20,558 bases of DNA from Candidatus Hydrogenedentota bacterium (GTDB lineage Bacteria > Hydrogenedentota > Hydrogenedentia > Hydrogenedentales > SLHB01): the NCBI GenBank assembly GCA_003552485.1, contig PUMX01000524.1, positions 1-20,558 of the forward strand. The letters run 5' to 3'. A model generated the notes under the pieces. That model was given only the letters and a program-made list of their open reading frames with translations. It searched no databases and was not told the origin of the DNA. The translations under genes and the position numbers were made by a program. Below, in pieces: positions 8,756-15,869 of the stretch. Within the stretch, counting starts at the first letter, position 1; each line of letters begins with the position of its first letter.

Positions 8756-9886
8756 TCAGGTAATCGTAAGGAACACGCCCGCCGCCACAGCCGAGCCAAT
8801 GACGCCGGCCACGTTCGGCCCCATGGCGTGCATAAGCATGTAGTTGTGGGGGTTCTCTTCGAGACCCACCCGGTTCACCACACGCGCCGCCATGGGCACC
8901 GCCGAAACGCCTGCCGCCCCGATCAGCGGATTGATGTGTTCTTTGGTTAACGCGTTGAGAATCTTCGCGAGAATGACGCCCGCCGCCGTGCCGATCGCAA
9001 ACGCCACCAAGCCGAGCAACAGTATGCCAATGGTTTCGAGGCGCAGGAACAGGCTCGCCTCCAACCGGGAGCCCACGGTGAGGCCGAGCAGAATCGTCAC
9101 GATGTTGATGAGTTCGTTTTGCGAGCACTTATGCAGCCGCTCGACCACGCCGCACTCGCGCACGAGGTTGCCGAACATGAATGCGCCCACCAACGGGGTT
9201 GCGTCCGGCAGCATGAGCGCGCACAGCAGAATAGCTGAAATCGGGAACACGATGCGCTCATAACGCGAGACGGGCCGGAGTTGCTTCATTTCAATCTTAC
9301 GTTCTTGCGGAGACGTGAGCAGGCGCATGATAGGCGGTTGAATCAAGGGGACCAGCGCCATATAGGAGTATGCCGCCACAGCGATGGCGCCGAGCAAGTC
9401 CGGCGACAGGCGCGATGCGATGAAGATCGCTGTTGGTCCGTCCGCCCCTCCGATGATGCCGACAGCCGCGGCGTCGCGCAGGGAAAACTCAACTCCCGGC
9501 ACGATGGCGGTTAACATGAGCGCGCCGATAACCGTGGCGAAAATGCCAAACTGCGCGGCCGCCCCCAAAAGGGCCGTCTTGGGATTGGCCAGCAGCGGCC
9601 CGAAATCGGTCATGGCCCCAACGCCGATAAAGATCAACAGAGGGAATACGCCCGTAGCCACCCCGACCATGTAGATCATGCCCAGGAACCCCTCGGGTCC
9701 CGAAATGCCGGCGACGGGCACATTGGCCAGAATACCGCCGAATCCAATGGGAATCAGCAGAAGCGGCTCGAACTTCTTCGCAATTGCAAGATAGATCAGC
9801 AAAATGCCGACCACGGTCATGATGGCATGCCCACCGGTCATGTTGTATATGCCCGTGGACTGCCAGAGTTCGACAAACGTATTCAA
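8756..9886 (-). CDS. oadB: Na+-translocating decarboxylase beta subunit (OadB/GcdB/MmdB type)
   Basis: The beta subunit is the membrane carboxyltransferase partner that decarboxylates carboxybiotin and pumps Na+ out of the cell. The 376-residue protein is almost entirely hydrophobic with multiple membrane helices. It carries the family motif GGADGPTAIF (146-155), whose Asp149 corresponds to the Na+-binding Asp of the family. It also has the conserved C-terminal stretch NYMLMHAMGPNVAGVIGSAV. The start is TTG at 9886, preceded by a modest GGGGAC; an internal ATG at codon 16 is the alternative. It lies 19 nt after oadA as the last gene of oadGAB. I use the oad name for the family. The sequence does not decide between oxaloacetate, methylmalonyl-CoA and glutaconyl-CoA as substrate. 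Confidence 0.9.
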   Translation of the reverse strand: MNTFVELWQSTGIYNMTGGHAIMTVVGILLIYLAIAKKFEPLLLIPIGFGGILANVPVAGISGPEGFLGMIYMVGVATGVFPLLIFIGVGAMTDFGPLLANPKTALLGAAAQFGIFATVIGALMLTAIVPGVEFSLRDAAAVGIIGGADGPTAIFIASRLSPDLLGAIAVAAYSYMALVPLIQPPIMRLLTSPQERKIEMKQLRPVSRYERIVFPISAILLCALMLPDATPLVGAFMFGNLVRECGVVERLHKCSQNELINIVTILLGLTVGSRLEASLFLRLETIGILLLGLVAFAIGTAAGVILAKILNALTKEHINPLIGAAGVSAVPMAARVVNRVGLEENPHNYMLMHAMGPNVAGVIGSAVAAGVFLTIT

Positions 9887-9905
9887 GCTTAAGTCCCCAA
9901 AATGG

Positions 9906-11723
9906 TTACGTGATCTGCACGAGCGTCTGGCCCGCCTCGACTTGGTCGCCCGTGTTCACCGCCACGGACGCTACTGTGCAATCCCGAGGCGCGACCACAT
10001 CCACTTCCATCTTCATAGCTTCGAGCACAAGCAGTTTATCGCCTTCCGAGACGGCATCGCCGGCCTCTACGTAAATGCGAATCACGATGCCGGGCATACG
10101 GGCCGCCACCGCTTCGGCCTGGGCCGTATCCACCGCCTGCCCGCCGCCGGTCGTGGCCGCCGCGCCCTGCGCTGCGCCTTCGGCAACGCCTTCCTCAACC
10201 GCCACGTTATACCGGGCGCCATTCACCGTTGCTTTATCGCCTTCCAAGATGACGCTGTAGCGTTGTCCGTCGACGGTGACCGTATACGCATCGCCGCCGG
10301 CTGGCTTAGGCGCCTCTTTCTCAATCTTCCGAACGTTCGTCTTCGCTTCGCCCTTTAGGAAGGCGATGCCCTTTTCTTTGCACGTGGCTGCAATGAATAT
10401 GTTCTCGTCGCTGATAGGCAGGCCCGCCTCTTCCAAGGCCTTGCGGGCCGCGTCAATGCCTTTGTCGGGATCGGCGTCGTTAAGTTTCAACGGGCTTTCG
10501 GTCGTCGGTTCGCGCCCCAGCTTTTCGGCCGCTATCCGCACGATCTCTTCGTCGGGCTCGACCGGCGTCTTCCCGTAGTAGCCAAGAACCATGAGCCCGT
10601 AGCCTTGCGCAATCTGTTCCCATGGGCCGAATACGACGTTGTTAAACGCCTGCTGGAAATAGAACTGCGACACCGGCGTCACCGACGTGCCAAACCCGCC
10701 GCGCCGCACAACTTCTTCCATGGCGGCGATAACTTCGCTGTACTTGTCAAGCACATTATTGTCGCGCATCATCTGCGTATTCGCCGTCAACGCGCCCCCG
10801 GGCATGGGCGCCCAAGGAATCATGGGCTCGACCGCCAGGGCCTCCGGCGGTGTGTAGTAATCCTTCATGCAATCGCGGAACACCAACTCCGCCTCGCGAA
10901 CTTTCTCGACGTCACAATCCAAGGCGTAATCCGTGCCGCGCAACGCGTGCCACATGATGACAATGTCCGGCTGGCACGTGCCGCCGGATACGGGCGCCAT
11001 CGATAGGTCGATACCATCGGCGCCCGCATCGAGCGCCGCGCGGTAGGCCGATACCGAGACCCCCGCCGTCTCATGGGTATGGAAGCGAATATGCGTGCCT
11101 TCCGGCAGCATCTGGCGCGCTTGCCGGATGGTCTCGTACACCTTGGAGGGCACCGCCGTGCCCGAGGCGTCCTTGAAGCACACGCTGTGATAAGGGATCT
11201 CCGCGTCGAGGATTTCGCGCAACGTGCCCATGTAAAACTCGGGCGTGTGCGCGCCTTCGCAACCCGGCGGCAGCTCCATCAGCGTAACCACAACCTCATG
11301 ATTAAGCCCCGCATCCACGATGCATTGCCCGCTGTAAACCAGGTTGTTTACATCGTTAAGCGCGTCGAAGTTGCGAATGGTCGTCATGCCATGCTTCTTG
11401 AACAGCTTCGCGTGCAGTTCAATGATATCGCTACTCTGCGATTCGAGACCCACGACGTTGATGCCACGCGCCAGCGTCTGCAGATTGGCCTCGGGGCCCG
11501 CTGCTTCGCGGAACGCGTCCATCATGTCGAATGCGTCTTCATTCGAGTAGAGGTAAAGCGACTGAAACCGGGCGCCGCCTCCCGCTTCGAAGTGCGTGAT
11601 TCCGGCCTCCCGGCACGCCTCGACGGCGGGCAGGAAATCTTGGGTAAACACACGGGCGCCGTAGACGGACTGGAAACCGTCCCGGAACGCGGTATTCATT
11701 ACTTTTACGATTTTCTTGGCCAT
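9906..11723 (-). CDS. oadA: Biotin-dependent carboxyltransferase alpha subunit with fused biotin-carrier domain (OadA type)
   Basis: The alpha subunit transfers the carboxyl group of a 2-oxoacid to biotin on its own C-terminal carrier domain; the beta subunit then releases CO2. The protein is 605 residues. The N-terminal HMGL-like TIM barrel shows NTAFRDGFQS (Asp15 a likely metal ligand), FKDASG with the likely carboxylated-lysine role played by K184, and the metal-binding HTH at 215-217. A conserved central region (about 245-420) with APVSGGTCQPD matches oxaloacetate decarboxylase and pyruvate-carboxylase-B-like proteins. A Gly/Ala linker precedes the biotinyl domain, whose EAMKMEV motif places the biotin on K571. 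ATG at 11723 has AAGGAAT upstream, inside the end of oadG, 7 nt away. Identification is strong; the exact substrate is inferred. Confidence 0.92.
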   Translation of the reverse strand: MAKKIVKVMNTAFRDGFQSVYGARVFTQDFLPAVEACREAGITHFEAGGGARFQSLYLYSNEDAFDMMDAFREAAGPEANLQTLARGINVVGLESQSSDIIELHAKLFKKHGMTTIRNFDALNDVNNLVYSGQCIVDAGLNHEVVVTLMELPPGCEGAHTPEFYMGTLREILDAEIPYHSVCFKDASGTAVPSKVYETIRQARQMLPEGTHIRFHTHETAGVSVSAYRAALDAGADGIDLSMAPVSGGTCQPDIVIMWHALRGTDYALDCDVEKVREAELVFRDCMKDYYTPPEALAVEPMIPWAPMPGGALTANTQMMRDNNVLDKYSEVIAAMEEVVRRGGFGTSVTPVSQFYFQQAFNNVVFGPWEQIAQGYGLMVLGYYGKTPVEPDEEIVRIAAEKLGREPTTESPLKLNDADPDKGIDAARKALEEAGLPISDENIFIAATCKEKGIAFLKGEAKTNVRKIEKEAPKPAGGDAYTVTVDGQRYSVILEGDKATVNGARYNVAVEEGVAEGAAQGAAATTGGGQAVDTAQAEAVAARMPGIVIRIYVEAGDAVSEGDKLLVLEAMKMEVDVVAPRDCTVASVAVNTGDQVEAGQTLVQIT

Positions 11724-11730
11724 AAGGCGG

Positions 11731-11964
11731 CTATTCCTTGTGTTTCTGCTGATAAGCCTTCGCGGCGGCTATCGCCACAGCGAGGCGAACATGGGCATCA
11801 CTACGGTGTTCCCGGGGTTGCGGCGCGGACTCTTCCTCTGGAAATAGGTGGGCGAACCGTTGGAAAAACAGGGCGATGCCCTGCATTAGTAGGAGGAGCA
11901 ACAGCAGAAAGCTGAATACACCCGTCATTCCCACGGCCATAAGGGCCAGTCCTTCACTAATCAT
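11731..11964 (-). CDS. oadG: Na+-pump decarboxylase gamma subunit (OadG family)
   Basis: The gamma subunit is a small single-span membrane protein that holds the alpha and beta subunits together. This one is 77 residues: a short N-terminus (MISEGLALMAVGMTGVF), one leucine-rich membrane helix to about residue 33, then a hydrophilic tail with acidic and basic residues (PEEESAPQPREHRSDAH). Such sequences are poorly conserved, so the call rests on size, topology, the EGLALMAVGMTGV start typical of OadG proteins, and its place directly before oadA. ATG at 11964 has AGGAAAGG 7 nt upstream. It is the first gene of the oadGAB operon and ends 7 nt before oadA. Confidence 0.87.
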   Translation of the reverse strand: MISEGLALMAVGMTGVFSFLLLLLLLMQGIALFFQRFAHLFPEEESAPQPREHRSDAHVRLAVAIAAAKAYQQKHKE

Positions 11965-12072
11965 GCTACAGCCTTTCCTGGTTCTCCACTACCCGGAGGG
12001 CGCAACGAGGGACACCCGAACATGGTGAGCGCCGCGCCCACCCTGGCGCTGACATCTTGCTGGCCCTTCATC

Positions 12073-12104
12073 AAAAAACGGCGTAGGCGGCAAAAGGGGC
12101 CGCC
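12073..12104 (-). terminator. Hairpin followed by T-run in the oadGAB leader (possible attenuator)
   Basis: Read on the minus strand, GGCGGC (12104-12099) pairs with GCCGCC (12091-12086) around a 7-nt loop. After 7 nt comes a run of six T (12078-12073). It lies about 110 nt upstream of oadG, so if a promoter lies farther upstream it sits in the oadGAB leader. The distance from stem to T-run is longer than in a textbook terminator, which lowers confidence. An alternative pairing of CGGCG with CGCCG overlaps the same stem. Confidence 0.35.
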
Positions 12105-12140
12105 GGGAGGGAAATGAAGCTTACGGCGGCAAATACTACG

Positions 12141-12200
12141 GTATTTCCTTACTCCAATGCAACTGCCAGGGTATTTCCTTACTCCAATGCAACTGCCAGG
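12141..12200. repeat. Exact tandem duplication of a 30-bp unit
   Basis: Positions 12141-12170 and 12171-12200 are identical, each beginning GTATTTCCTTACTCC and ending GCAACTGCCAGG. A partial echo (ATTTCC) follows. There is no spacer between copies, so this is not a CRISPR. It lies about 180-240 nt upstream of oadG. It could be a duplicated regulator site or a replication-slippage product. Confidence 0.9.
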
Positions 12201-12415
12201 ATTTCCGCGCATACGCGCCGCAAGCTCTGGTTCAGCATAGCGCATCAGTCCACGTATGGAAGCCGCTTACGCCGCGTTGCTTTCACCGCGCATTCCAGCC
12301 AAATCCCCATAACCTCTCACCAAAACAAGCCACCATGCGCATTATTCCGGCGCTGGAACGTCGCACAGCGCGGATCGCGCTGCAAAAAGGAATCACCAAG
12401 CGCTGCATCCGGCCG

Positions 12416-12434
12416 CCGCCTGTTCATTAGGCGG
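12416..12434 (-). terminator. Weak stem-loop after the response regulator gene
   Basis: CCGCCT (12416-12421) and AGGCGG (12429-12434) form a 6-bp stem with a 7-nt loop, 10 nt beyond the regulator stop. No T-run follows on the minus strand, so termination here is only possible. Confidence 0.25.
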
Positions 12435-12444
12435 GTTCGAGGAA

Positions 12445-13761
12445 TTACAACCCGTAGTCGCGCAGCTTGTAGATGAGGTTGCGCCGGCTAATGCCGAGCA
12501 GTTCCGCGGCGCGCGTCTTGTTGCCGTCCGTCTTCTCGAGCGCTTCGAGGATGGCGCGCCGTTGGATCGTCTCCATATCCCCAACGAGGACAGACCCGGT
12601 CTCTTCGCTCTTCTTACTCTCAGCATGCTGGAGGGCGGGGGGCAGATCGCTGGGTAGTATCGTGTTGCCGCTGGCCATGATAGCCGCGCGGGCCATGACA
12701 TTACGCAACTCGCGCACATTGCCGGGCCAGTCGTAGGCCATAAGCAGGCGCTCCGTAGCCGGGGTCAAGCGTTTCTTGGCGCCGTCGAGAAACCGTTCCG
12801 CCAGAGGCAGAATATCGTCGCGCCGTTCCCTGAGCGCCGGCACGCTGATGGTGAACACGTTGAGCCGGTAGTAAAGATCCTCGCGGAACTCATCCTCGCG
12901 CACCGCTTCCTCGAGGTTTCGGTTGGTGGCGGCCACGACTCGCACGTCTGTCGTAAGCTGCCGTGTGCCGCCCACGCGGCGGAACTTGCCGGTCTCGAGC
13001 ACGCCCAGCAGTTTCGGCTGCAACGAGAGCGCCAGCTCGCCGACCTCGTCGAGAAACAGCGTGCCGCCGTTGGCTTCCTCGAACCGGCCCCGCCGGCTGC
13101 TCTCGGCGCCGGTAAACGCGCCCTTCTCGTGACCGAACAGCTCGCTTTCGATGAGCGTTTCGGGTAATGCGCCGCAGTCGACACGAACCAGCGCTTGCTC
13201 AGCGCGGCCGCTGCGCCGGTGAATATAATCGACGACAACCTCTTTGCCTGATCCGCTCTCGCCCTGCACGAGCACGCTCGCGTCCGTAGGGGCCACACGG
13301 CCGGCCTCCTCGAATACGCGGCGCATGGCGGCGCTCTCAGCGATCACGTGCTCCGGCAGCGCAGGCGCATCCTCTTCGGCGACTTTGCGGCCAGAGCGCC
13401 CGAGACCGTCGTCGACGGCGGCGATGAGTTCATCCAGGTCCACGGGTTTTTCGAGGTAGTCCAAGGCGCCGTTCTTGATCGCGTGGACGGCGTCGCGCAC
13501 ATCGATGAATGCGGTCAGTAAGATGACGGGCAGGCGGGGGTAGTCTTGCTTCAGCTTTTCGAGAACCTCGATGCCGGACATGCCCGGCATCCGCACATCC
13601 AGCACCATCAACGCCGCATCGCCAGCCGAGGCCAAAGCGCTTTCTCCGTCTTCACACAGGATCACGTTGTAGCCGGCGCGTTGCAGCGCGTTCTGCAACA
13701 AGGCGCGCTGGCCGGGATCATCGTCAACGACCGCTATGCTGGGCTTGTCTGCGGCAGTCAT
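12445..13761 (-). CDS. NtrC-family sigma-54-dependent response regulator
   Basis: This 438-residue protein is a phosphorylation-activated transcription activator for sigma-54 RNA polymerase. The receiver domain (about 6-120) has the acidic pocket VVDDD (11-15), phospho-acceptor D55 in VLDVRMPG, T83 and K105. The AAA+ domain has the Walker A motif GESGSGKE (167-174), the sigma-54 contact loop GAFTGA (214-219) and Walker B in GGTLFLDEV (232-240). The C-terminus is a Fis-type helix-turn-helix with NKTRAAELLGISRRNLIYKL. All key residues are present, so it should be functional. Its ATG overlaps the kinase stop as ATGA, showing tight coupling, and it ends a cluster starting with HtrA-type genes. 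The kinase partner is surely its neighbour. Targets are unknown; I found no clear sigma-54 promoter in the window. Confidence 0.93.
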   Translation of the reverse strand: MTAADKPSIAVVDDDPGQRALLQNALQRAGYNVILCEDGESALASAGDAALMVLDVRMPGMSGIEVLEKLKQDYPRLPVILLTAFIDVRDAVHAIKNGALDYLEKPVDLDELIAAVDDGLGRSGRKVAEEDAPALPEHVIAESAAMRRVFEEAGRVAPTDASVLVQGESGSGKEVVVDYIHRRSGRAEQALVRVDCGALPETLIESELFGHEKGAFTGAESSRRGRFEEANGGTLFLDEVGELALSLQPKLLGVLETGKFRRVGGTRQLTTDVRVVAATNRNLEEAVREDEFREDLYYRLNVFTISVPALRERRDDILPLAERFLDGAKKRLTPATERLLMAYDWPGNVRELRNVMARAAIMASGNTILPSDLPPALQHAESKKSEETGSVLVGDMETIQRRAILEALEKTDGNKTRAAELLGISRRNLIYKLRDYGL

Positions 13762-15113
13762 TCTATGCGGCGCATTCCTTCAAGGTAGACGCTCGTGCCT
13801 TCGCCGGGAACCGAATCAATGCGCATTTCCCAGCCATGCGAGCGGGCAATCTGGTCGACAATCGGCAATCCCAAGCCCGAGCCGTCGGCCGAGCGGGAGA
13901 AGTACGGCTCTTTGACGCGCGGCACATCCTCCGGCGGGATGCCCTCGCCGTCATCGCTGACCGAAAGGGTTGCGCCCCCATCTTCGTGCAGCACCCTAAT
14001 GTGCACGTTGCCTTCGTCGCCGCAGGCGCGCACCGCATTGGCGACGAGATTCAACATGGCCCGGCGCAGCAGGTTCTCGTCGGCCTCGACGGTCAGGTCG
14101 CAGGGTTCATAGTGTAGCCGCACATTTGTGCCCGCGGTTTCGGTCTCCAGCAACGGCATCAACTGCTCGAAGAACTCGTCGAGATTCAGCGGCTTGGGCT
14201 GGGCTTCTTGGGGCCGGGCGAGTGTGAGAAAGAAATTGATCTGCCCCACGGTCCGGTCCGCCTCATCAACTATCGAGGCGGCCATCTCGCGGGTCTTGGC
14301 GTTATCCTCTGCGATTTCCGTAATGGACTGCGCAAGGCCGCGAACGACACCCAGCGGATTCTTTGTTTCGTGAGCGAGGCCCGCCCCCAATTGAGCCAGG
14401 CGCTCGTGTTGACGCGCCTGTTCCGCAGCCACCAGCAACTGGGTTTCCATTTGCTTTTGCCGCGCCCGCGCGGCGATCACGCCGGCGCCCAGACCGATGG
14501 CAACTAGCGTTAACCCGACGCTTACCCCGAACTGCGCGCGTTCCCGCGCGATGGCGTCGCGCATGTTCGTGGTATCAATCACCACGGCCAACTCATGCGT
14601 GCCGCGATACGCATCCTGACCGAGCCCCCGGCCACCCCCCATGCCCCGGCCGGGCCTGTCATCCGGGTCCACATCGCGTGGGAAGTGGCGCATCGAGGTG
14701 CGTGCGGCCGCTGCCAGCCAGCCGGGACCCTCTAGTATTGCGCCGGGCTCGACATTCGGCACGCCGTCCTCGTGATCATTGACCGTGATCGCATCGCCAT
14801 CCTCCAATCGTAACTCCAGCGCGAGAATATCCGGCGCCTGCGCCAGTTCTTGGAGAATAGCGAGTAACCGATCAGGCCGGTGCTGTCCCATGCGCCCCTG
14901 AGCGCGCATTCCTGCGCCCAAGCCGTCCAGCACGGTTTCGGCCCGGATGATCGCAGTCTCGCGATGCTTGGCCACATCGCTGCGGTAATTCGCGTACAGA
15001 TAAGCAATCACCAGGGCGGCCAGACAAAGCCCCGCACCGATAACCGCGAAGGGAATCGCCTTTGGGAATGTGTTTGGCATGATTGCGTTGCGTGTTTCCT
15101 GGCGTTTGCACAT
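13758..15113 (-). CDS. Membrane sensor histidine kinase, NtrB/ZraS-like
   Basis: The sensor autophosphorylates on histidine and passes phosphate to the NtrC-type regulator encoded next. It is 451 residues from the ATG at 15113; an ATG at 15080 gives a shorter N-terminus directly before the first membrane helix and may be the true start. Membrane helices at about 19-41 and 194-215 flank an extracytoplasmic domain of about 150 residues. That domain includes an unusual segment, PDDRPGRGMGGGRGLG (about 150-165). The kinase core has the phospho-acceptor H248 in AHETKNPLG, the N box NLVANAV, DDGEG and the G2 motif GSGLGL. No clear HAMP or PAS domain is visible. Domain layout and the NtrC partner resemble ZraSR, but the ligand is not deducible. 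The gene lies 87 nt after the TPR lipoprotein gene. Confidence 0.92.
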   Translation of the reverse strand: MCKRQETRNAIMPNTFPKAIPFAVIGAGLCLAALVIAYLYANYRSDVAKHRETAIIRAETVLDGLGAGMRAQGRMGQHRPDRLLAILQELAQAPDILALELRLEDGDAITVNDHEDGVPNVEPGAILEGPGWLAAAARTSMRHFPRDVDPDDRPGRGMGGGRGLGQDAYRGTHELAVVIDTTNMRDAIARERAQFGVSVGLTLVAIGLGAGVIAARARQKQMETQLLVAAEQARQHERLAQLGAGLAHETKNPLGVVRGLAQSITEIAEDNAKTREMAASIVDEADRTVGQINFFLTLARPQEAQPKPLNLDEFFEQLMPLLETETAGTNVRLHYEPCDLTVEADENLLRRAMLNLVANAVRACGDEGNVHIRVLHEDGGATLSVSDDGEGIPPEDVPRVKEPYFSRSADGSGLGLPIVDQIARSHGWEMRIDSVPGEGTSVYLEGMRRIE

Positions 15114-15200
15114 GCTGGGCGTCGATGTACTCCGCTTACAGTCCTCTCACAGATCCACAACGAAGGCGTCTGCTTGCCCAACAATTCTCTTGCGCCAAGC

Positions 15201-15869
15201 TTAGACGGTCAGTGGATCCCTCCGGGGCGAAGGTCCCGGCGGCCTCTGACGGTCCTCTGGATCGGGTATACGTTCGCGCGGCGGTTGAAGCGGCTCCGGC
15301 TGCCGCGGCAAATCGGGATCCGGCCTGTCCTCGATATCCAAGGTTTCGCGCACTTCGTCAACAAAATCCGCGAGCATTTCGACATCGGGCGAATCCGGAT
15401 CAATACGTCGGGCGGCTTCCAGTTCTCGTTCGATGCGCTCCAGCGCCGTCCTCGTGAAATGGTCATTGTACGGTTGGTCAATAAGTTGCACGATTATCCG
15501 CATGTAGACTTTGGCCAATTCAAGGTGGCATATCAGCTCGAAGTAGGTGTCCGAAAAACGTTCGATGGGACTCTCGCCACCCTGCCCCTCAAACAAGTGC
15601 CGGGCCGTTTTCAATTCCCCTTCGGCGTGCAGCAACAGGGGGAGCCCGCTAAGCAGATATGCCCGACCCAGATAAAAATGCGCGCCGGGATCGCCGGGAT
15701 TCTCGCGAAGGTACTGCCGCAAAACCGGCGTTGCTTCATTCCAACGCGCTTCAAGCATAAGGTATTCGGCGCGATCGAACAGGTCCTCCTCTTCGCCGCA
15801 CCCCGCCACGGCGGCGCATATTGCGGCCGCCAGCAAAACCCGCGTTATCTTTGTCGTAGTCATTACCAT
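15201..15869 (-). CDS. TPR-containing lipoprotein
   Basis: This 222-residue protein starts with a lipoprotein signal, KITRVLLAAAICAAVAGC, with lipobox VAGC and lipidated Cys24, so it should be membrane-anchored in the envelope. At least one tetratricopeptide-like repeat is seen in LEARWNEATPVLRQYL and AHFYLGRAYLLSG. More helices follow, ending in a Pro/Arg-rich tail (about 185-222). TPR proteins usually act as binding scaffolds. Two starts are possible: ATG 15869, overlapping the previous gene by 7 nt, or ATG 15863, which overlaps its TAA as TAATG. Either implies coupling with the pseudoprotease gene upstream. The partner is unknown. Its place between HtrA-type genes and a sensor kinase suggests an envelope scaffold or signalling role, which is inference. 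Confidence 0.8.
   Translation of the reverse strand: MVMTTTKITRVLLAAAICAAVAGCGEEEDLFDRAEYLMLEARWNEATPVLRQYLRENPGDPGAHFYLGRAYLLSGLPLLLHAEGELKTARHLFEGQGGESPIERFSDTYFELICHLELAKVYMRIIVQLIDQPYNDHFTRTALERIERELEAARRIDPDSPDVEMLADFVDEVRETLDIEDRPDPDLPRQPEPLQPPRERIPDPEDRQRPPGPSPRRDPLTV

Larger units (their letters stand above)
11965..12444. other. Intergenic region upstream of oadGAB
   Basis: This 480-nt stretch lies between the response-regulator gene and oadG, both on the minus strand. It holds an exact 30-bp tandem duplication (12141-12200), a GC stem followed on the minus strand by a run of six T (12104-12073), and a short stem after the regulator gene (12416-12434). Open frames in it have no ribosome site and no recognisable protein, so I regard it as non-coding leader and regulatory DNA. 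Confidence 0.6.

Noticed and set aside
8743..8759. Short inverted repeat between the convergent sulfatase and oadB genes
   Set aside because: Only 5-bp arms, overlapping the oadB stop, with no T-run; too weak to call a terminator.
12141..12200. CRISPR array
   Set aside because: The two 30-bp units abut directly with no spacer, only two copies exist and no cas gene is nearby.
11961..12245. A 94-codon minus-strand open frame whose TGA overlaps the oadG ATG and which translates the tandem repeat as two copies of a 10-residue unit
   Set aside because: No ribosome site at its ATG, a composition of Arg, Gly, Pro and Cys unlike a folded protein, and no family resemblance. The overlap with oadG is probably chance, though a leader peptide cannot be excluded.
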